A stretch of 64,000 nt of DNA, from positions 27,127,160 through 27,191,159 of the forward strand of contig NC_134999.1 of the NCBI RefSeq assembly GCF_051020985.1, in the 5' to 3' direction. Position numbers and translations under genes: made by a program. Shown one piece after another: positions 57,706 through 64,000 of this stretch. Origin of the DNA: Nomia melanderi. Its lineage: Eukaryota > Arthropoda > Insecta > Hymenoptera > Halictidae. Position 1 is the stretch's first letter. Each line of letters begins with the position of its first letter. Under the pieces are notes generated by a model. That model was not told the DNA's origin and searched no databases. It saw only the letters and a program-made list of their open reading frames with translations.

Positions 57706-60100
57706 ATTCAAGTCACTTGGATATGAAAGTATGCTCAATGCACGGGAAAAATGTTTCTACGCCAATGGGATGCACGCACGGTAATATATATATAACTACG
57801 TGTGTGTACGCATGCACCAAGTCTCTCTTTCCGTTTCTTACGCCGTGCGAGCATGCTTGTATACGGATTGTGTGCAGGGCTGTAGCCAGAACGCCATATT
57901 CGAAAAGTTCTCTTGGGATTCTTTGGCTCAATGTTTAATTCGCTGTTCTTTGAAAATCATCCAAAACTTTATTTACCAGTTTCGAAGAGAAAAAAACACG
58001 AAAGGAACATGAACGATATATTTTAAGGACAGTAAAAAAATTGGTTTTTTGAAAAATTACATTGCCAATTCTCAGGAAATACGCATGAAACACTTACATT
58101 TTAATCGTTAAATTATATTACCATCAGAATCGATTAATTAAAGTCGTATAACTGAAATTTAAACATAAAATTCAATCAAATAAAACTCTTAATATTCGTT
58201 AAAAAATCTTATATAAAATAGACCACTGACTAAAAACAAGATTAAAAGAAATATCGTGTTTAATACAATTGATAAACATTGCAAATGTTTCCATAAATCG
58301 AATTTGCAAATATAATTCATATTTACTACAATGTTTTCATTAAAATGCACAGGTGAATGCATAATGTTTACCGATGATAGTGAATAATAATATATCGATC
58401 TATATATGTATATATACCTATACACACGTGTTTATGCATATGTGTATATATTCGTCCCTGCATGGTGCAACCTCTGTAAGCAGGACGTGTATGCACATGG
58501 TAGAGTGTGCGTGATGCACGCGCCTTCTACAAACGCTTACGCACGGGATACGAGAGGCTACTGTTACGCCAGATATCTACTATGTCTACGAGGCATGTGT
58601 AGATTTTAATATGTGGTTATGACACTTGACAAAAAGCAAGTGTTTTGTTTAAAGATTCCATGAAAGCAAAAAGAGAATAAGATACACATTCTCAATTACC
58701 GCCACACGAAACCAAATTTTTCTCACATACGATTAAATATTTATTCAGAAAGTTCTATGAACAGTGTTTTTCATACGAAAATAAAATATAGTAATATCGA
58801 AGTCGACCGTTTAAAATGCGGGCGCACGTGAAATAATAATCGTCGTAAGATGTATGTAATGTATCGCCATTTGCCATCACCCCGATTCACATTATTTGAA
58901 AGCTTTGAACGATGAATAATGATGTTGACTCAAAAGTTACTATGTCTAGGCAAGCAGATGATCATCTCTCGCAGGCAACTCGAGAGTATCTTGAACAAAT
59001 ATTTGTAGGTTATGAATAGTTTGCAAATGCCGCCGAAAGAAAATAATTATCTCGTTTGTGATCGTTTTAATAATAGCAGGCTAAACTGGTAATGTTGTTC
59101 TGAATTACAAAACAGTGGTGGTATAATTATCAGTCAATGATCAACAAACTTAGGTAATATAATTATCAATTGGCAACGTTGTGCCTTTTATTTAGCGGTT
59201 TACGAAAAGTTTGCAGATGTCGTTAAGCGCGTTTAACACTTCAAAAGTCTCCAATTGTGTTTTGGATTTTGTATTTTGTAAAAGTTGTTTTGTAAGATTA
59301 TTTTAAGAACGCATATACAAGCATATACAAAATATTTTCACATTTGGTACGGGTACTTCTTTTTTTATAAAATATGTTCTTCAATTTTTACACATAGTAA
59401 GCACACGTACTTCAAAAACTTCGATCAAACTATTGATTACAATACCAGCGAGTATTAATATGCGCCGCTTGTTCGTTAAAGGGTGAATCAAAATTACTTA
59501 CTGAGAATACCAAACATAAGTGTTGTTATTCCTTTATCGAAAGTGTTCAAGCAATTTTATTTCTTTTCGCATTAAAGAACATATAATATTTTACAACTAC
59601 TGTCCATTACTTTTTCTAAACAAAACTATAAGTTAACTTCCTATAACATCTTGTAAAATTGAGGTTAATCACAAACAAATATAAACAATAAAATTTATTT
59701 TTAAAATACATCTTTGACGGAATACAATTAACAAATGTACCCTCAAATAAATCTTTCTTTGTCCTTGTGAATTATCCATATACTTTCTTCGCCAACTAAG
59801 CAGGTACATTAATATTTCTTCGTTCTATTAAAACATGGTTTTCCTTAAAATAAAACACTCGTCTTTTCAGTGGATAATTTATGCCTGAAATAAAAACAAA
59901 AGCGAATCACAGAGGATTAAATCATTTCCATGAAATTCATAAGATCACTGGGTACAAAAACCATAGAAACATAAAATCTCTTACATTATTTATAGAACGC
60001 ATATACACCCCAGCTCTGCCCGTAGCATCTCGAATACATGAAAACACCTGTACACAAATGGAACACGAGCGGTCAGCAATAGCGAAAACTGAAGCGAAAT
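57706..60100. other. AT-rich DNA, no gene seen
   Basis: 2.4 kb without a supported gene. A GC-richer patch with TGTGTGCACG-like alternating sequence lies at 57,760-57,880 and another at 58,460-58,580. Confidence 0.45.
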
Positions 60101-60216
60101 GTTATTGATGCGTTGCATTAAGTAAGTTCGAAACCATAATTCGTCGTTGCTTAAAACGGGTGACCAAGGTACGGACACATCAACGAATTCCTTGAAACGA
60201 AAGAGGCGATAGAAAC

Positions 60217-60288
60217 GCGAGCGAGCGAGCGAGTGAGTGAGCGAGCGAACGAGTAGCGAACGAACGACGAACGAACGAACGAACAAAC
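60217..60288 (+). repeat. (GCGA)n to (ACGA)n microsatellite
   Basis: GAGCGAGCGAGC run passing into GAACGAACGAAC. Confidence 0.9.
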
Positions 60289-60774
60289 CAAACCTAACCC
60301 ACGGGTCCGCGGGGAGCGTGACGACGGTCCTGAGGCTACAGTCCGTCGACGGTGTAGCGGCTTGCTGGTGTGCGTAGGTGTGCTCTGGGTTAGAGGCTTC
60401 TACATGTACAAGTTCCGCGTCCCGTCTGTGTGGGAGATCATTTTGTACAGTGGCGGATAATAGTGTGAGTAAGACAGAGCGAGTGTCAGTGAGGCGAAGC
60501 AGCGGCTGTCAGTGAGTGCGCGCGCGCCGTCTCGGCTTGCTCGAATCGGTCAGCGGTGTGTGTACGTCGGCAGTGCGCGTGTCTGGGTATCTGCACGTAC
60601 TCGACAAGATATGAAGGAAAGGCAGCGGTGATGGTAATACCAGTGATGGTAGTAGTACAGTGGTGGTGTGAGTGCGTGTTGGTTGCCCGGTTATATGGCT
60701 CGACAAGTCGCAGGCTGTTCAGTTGAGCAACTCAGTCCATACGCGTGCATGTGACGAGAAAGAGCGCTGGCGGA

Positions 60775-60855
60775 AAGAAAGAGAAAGAGAGGGAACGTGG
60801 TTAGTGTGAAGAAGAGAAAAAAAGAGAGGAAGAGAGAGAGAAAGGTAGAGAGTGT

Positions 60856-60890
<35 letters not shown>

Positions 60891-60893
60891 GGA
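60775..60893 (+). repeat. (GA)n-rich purine tract
   Basis: Imperfect GAGA/GAAA run of about 120 bp. Confidence 0.85.
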
Positions 60894-61437
60894 GCCGATC
60901 GCGCGAGGCACATACCACAGACAGGGAAGATGTCAATAATTCGGTACTACGGTGGCTCGTGTTTCCGTGAACTATGATAATGAATAAGAACATCGAGAAG
61001 TGTGTGCACCCACGTCGCCGACGTCATGACCGTGCCGTGGTATTATAGTCACTATCTCCTCCCGGTCGGTCGGTCAGTCTACTGTGACGGATTTTTGTAA
61101 CGGGAGTGCACGCGCATTTGCTCGGACGGAGTCCGACGACGAAAATTACAGCAGTGGCAAGGACACCGCAAGCCCCTGGGTCGGTCGTGTTTGCGCGGTG
61201 TACAGAATGGTCCCCGGGAATTTGTGTCGATTCTTACGTTGATCATCAATACTCGCGGTATAGGTGACACGGTGGAGTGGCGGTCTACGAGACCACGACG
61301 ACGACGAACACAACGACCAACGGCACAACCACACCGGTGACGGCATTCACAGGCCCCAGTGAATACGTATAATACGTGTGTGTAGTACGCGTGCGCAGTC
61401 GCTACGCGAGGATGTTCTTTTGTGTGTGCGTGATATT

Positions 61438-61463
61438 CGTTCGCTCGCTCGCTCGCTCGCTCG
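61438..61463 (+). repeat. (CGCT)n microsatellite
   Basis: Six CGCT units; the complement of the GAGC array at 60,217, so the two arrays form a long-range inverted pair. Confidence 0.9.
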
Positions 61464-61754
61464 ACCGTTCTCCCACTTCCTCGTGTGCTTCCTTGTGGAA
61501 ACCCGTAGTACGTGCGCGCATTGGTGTTCGTGTGTATATACATGCACGTGCGCACCTCTTGCATCGTGTATCAGTGACTCCGCGTTCATGGTGGAAGTGA
61601 GGTAGTTTCATCGCTGTCACGAGCATCCACTACCTGCCCTAGGAGTCTTACTATACTATACGATACCTATATCGTCTCTCGTCTATTTATACGACGACCA
61701 TACACGTCTCTCGTACTTACCTCTCCTCCCTCGCGTTCGCTCAGTCGCTCCTAA

Positions 61755-61755
61755 T

Positions 61756-61816
<61 letters not shown>

Positions 61817-61817
61817 T
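61755..61817 (+). repeat. (CT)n microsatellite
   Basis: CT run with TTTC interruptions; opposite-strand sense to the (GA)n tracts at 60.8 and 62.16 kb. Confidence 0.9.
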
Positions 61818-62054
61818 TTCTTTTTACCCCTTCTCTCCTTCTTTCTTGTACTCTTTCTCGTAGTTTATCCGCCTCTTACCGTTTCTCTCTCTTTCCCTCT
61901 CACTTGCTCTCTCGTTCTCTCGCTCTGTCACATTAACTCTGCTGCCCCACCAAGTTTCCCCTCTAGTATCGGCTCCCTTTCTCCCGCCTCTCTCCCCACG
62001 TCTTTCTCTACTCTGTCTCTTCCCTCGCCTCGTGACGACATCCGCGAACGGCGA

Positions 62055-62143
62055 GCGACTCGACTCGACTCGACTCGACTCGATTCGATTCGACTCAGTT
62101 CGGCTCGACTCGACTCAACTCGACTCGACTCGACACGACTCGA
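62055..62143 (+). repeat. (CGACT)n pentanucleotide minisatellite
   Basis: About 17 CGACT units with single-base variants (CGATT, CAACT, CGGCT). Confidence 0.95.
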
Positions 62144-62157
62144 AACTGAGAGAGGGA

Positions 62158-62208
62158 AAGACAGAGAGAGAGAGAGAGAGAGAGAAAGAGAAAGAAAGAG
62201 AAAGAGAG
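62158..62208 (+). repeat. (GA)n microsatellite
   Basis: GAGAGA run passing into GAAAGAAAGA. Confidence 0.9.
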
Positions 62209-62445
62209 TGTACCGCGGCGCGCCAGAGTCCGTCGTACACCCTCGTATCCGTACTTACGTACACGCGGAATGTGCTGCCAGGAATTCTCTCTCTCACAAT
62301 GGATTTATTGTGTTAGTGAGTAACAGCGACGTGTGCGGGACGATAGTGTATATCGTGAGTGAAAGACGGCCAGAAGACGCTGACCAGAACGACGACGACG
62401 ACGAATAGAAAGAACGTGTGCGTCCGGCTTAACTCACGAGTCAAG

Positions 62446-62463
62446 ATGGAGCTAGTAGACGCG
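62446..62463 (+). CDS. Proposed first coding exon (MELVDA) of an unidentified gene
   Basis: AAG-ATG-G gives a good start context. Six codons (MELVDA) are followed by a consensus donor GTATGT at 62,464, phase 0. Reading through the donor stops after 17 codons, which favours splicing. The exon ends a long GC-rich leader. The remaining exons must lie beyond 64 kb, so the product cannot be named. Confidence 0.35.
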
Positions 62464-63900
62464 GTATGTGGATTTCCGCGAATTTCACGCGATTTTTAGT
62501 AATGAATAGTGCAGCCACTGCGCGGTGCCATGGAAAAATCATTGCCGTCAGTTAACCTCGCGCTCGCTTCGTAACCCACGGGATCTATTCTATCTTCCAC
62601 GATCTCGCTCGCTCGCCATCCATTGTAATTCTGGTTCGCGTCACGTTTACATATTCCCCGTGTGTGATACGTTTTCGTGCTCCTTCTTCTCTTCTCTTCT
62701 TTTTTCATTTTTCTTTCCTTTTCTCTTCCTTTTTGCCTTCTTTCGCAGACACGAATCCTAGCCTCCTGCCCTAACCTTTCGCGTTCCGTTACGCGCGTAA
62801 ATGGTTCCCAACTCGGGTGTATTTCTTTTTGCGGGCCGTTCGTGTGTGTGCGGTACCACTGCCTCCTCTGTCCGAACGTGCGAGGACTGGTTCTTATCAA
62901 AAGTGTCTCTGTGCATTGTCGAATGCGTTTCCAGAAGTCGGATGATAATAGTGCCTCGCGCTTAATATACGTACGTATCGGGGCTCGAGAGGTTTAATTG
63001 ATCACACTGCTTGCCGCGACTTACCTGAATGGAAAGTAACACTCCCGATGACTCGGGGATTATAATTAAAGCAAGATGATTCTGCGCGCACGAGACCGTC
63101 GACCGACAGCCAAAAATTATCAATCCTCTGTAATCCTTAGCGCTGCCAAGCCCTAGTAAGTTTTATGCATTTTATCTGCTCCTCCATTTCGTGGCCACAT
63201 TGAGACTGTAGGCGTGTGTATAGTTGGTGTACACGATTTTCCCTTCGCCGGACAAAATGTACGTGTCGTGTACCGAACTTCCGTGTCAACCCTTGGACAC
63301 CGATGACCGGGTCCATTTTGACCCGGCGTTTCAAAAATCTCATTTCTCACGTATTTGTATCTAATTCGCGTTCTTTGCTCGTTGTATCGGTTCAATAATA
63401 ATTGAATTGAAAAAGTATTTCTAGAAAATTAATAAATACGAATTTGAATGATCCGAGACATCATCGCCTATGATGTCATAAAAAATGTCGATTTCTCGAG
63501 GAGTAAGTTCCGTACGGTGTGTCTTGTCTGTCATGCTCGCGTCAAGAAACGAACTTCTTGGTGAAATGATTTTTGATCGCACCGATTATCGATATACCGT
63601 TCGAACGTTACGAAATTGAGAAAAAGTGACAAAAAATGAATCCGGTGGCCGACATAGTTAGACGGCAATCGAGAAAGGGATAACTGTATCCACGAAATAA
63701 CTTTATACAAATTACCGCGGCTATTGTTTCACTGTATTATAACCTCTTCACCACAACGGTGTATTATAGTTCGCTTTATATTTATCTTCTTATCTGTAAG
63801 TGCACATTGTTTGTCGATATTACAATGGACCAAAGATCACGTTGACGATTTTAGCCAACGCTCGCTCGTTATACTATATATAGTTTATATTATAGTATAT
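62464..63900 (+). other. Presumed first intron of the downstream gene
   Basis: No acceptor-flanked coding segment recognised. It contains the hairpin CCGGGTC-CATTTT-GACCCGG at 63,307-63,326 and becomes AT-rich after 63.3 kb. Confidence 0.35.
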
Positions 63901-63908
63901 AGTAGTGT

Positions 63909-63962
63909 TATATATATGTATATATATATATATAGGTGTGTGTGTGTGTGTGTGTGTGTGCG
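63909..63962 (+). repeat. (AT)n-(GT)n compound microsatellite
   Basis: TATATATA passing into about 13 GT units, near the window end. Confidence 0.95.
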
Positions 63963-64000
63963 TGTATATGTATATATCAATACATGTCGCACCATATGTA

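Larger units (their letters stand above)
60101..62445 (+). promoter_or_regulatory. Large GC-rich island: promoter and long 5' leader
   Basis: About 2.3 kb of high GC and CpG content, dense in microsatellites, with no credible long protein on either strand and many short upstream ATGs (for example MDLLC before TAG at 62,299). It ends at a well-placed ATG with a following splice donor at 62,446-62,463. This is typical of 5' ends of long developmental or neural genes in AT-rich insect genomes. The transcription start is not determined. Confidence 0.45.

Noticed and set aside
60285..60300. AACCTAACCC resembling the insect telomere repeat CCTAA
   Set aside because: Only a single imperfect pair of units, no array.
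61079..61626. Several 60-160 codon frames on both strands in the 61-kb island
   Set aside because: All strands and frames are open because of CpG-rich repeats; compositions are dominated by Arg/Ser/Thr/His from the repeats.

Overview
The window is nuclear DNA from an insect. It is AT-rich and intron-bearing, and it carries the complete coding region of trithorax (trx), the MLL/KMT2A-type histone H3K4 methyltransferase. The TRX protein keeps the insect layout, with a nuclear-receptor-like zinc domain where vertebrate MLL has CXXC. Together with the many TTAA-flanked and mariner-like short elements and the scattered GC-richer islets, this suggests Hymenoptera, probably a bee. That placement is inference; no species-diagnostic locus was recognised.

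Layout. 1-7.4 kb is AT-rich intergenic DNA with two inverted-repeat elements. 7.44-7.70 kb is the probable trx promoter and leader, with two short upstream ORFs. trx runs 7,700-20,252 on the + strand in ten coding exons that join in frame to 3,460 codons plus a stop. 20.25-25.8 kb is purine-rich on the + strand, holds several AATAAA signals and (GA)n tracts, and looks like a very long 3' UTR. 25.8-60 kb holds no gene I can identify. It is AT-rich sequence studded with short non-autonomous elements: about fifteen TTAA-flanked, piggyBac-like candidates in several terminal-repeat families, three or four mariner-like ones, and some nested or tandem. It also contains isolated GC-richer islets, some with core-promoter-like motifs or exon-like open segments. 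60.1-62.5 kb is a large GC-rich, microsatellite-rich island that looks like the promoter and 5' leader of another + strand gene. A six-codon first coding exon is proposed at 62,446-62,463, with the rest of the gene outside the window.

How it fits together. TRX is a chromatin activator: PHD fingers and an extended PHD read chromatin, FYRN and FYRC rejoin the two halves after cleavage by taspase, a Win motif docks WDR5, and the SET domain methylates H3K4. The gene-poor 35 kb between the trx 3' end and the 60-62 kb leader resembles the regulatory desert that often surrounds long developmental genes. The islets are therefore candidate enhancers, alternative first exons or remnants of dead genes. 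No new biological system is demonstrated. The best leads are three taspase-like sites in TRX, the dense and nested TTAA-element population, a 336-bp unit with long inverted arms and an RFX X-box (39.8-40.1 kb), and exon-like segments at 34.6, 49.8 and 56.9 kb.
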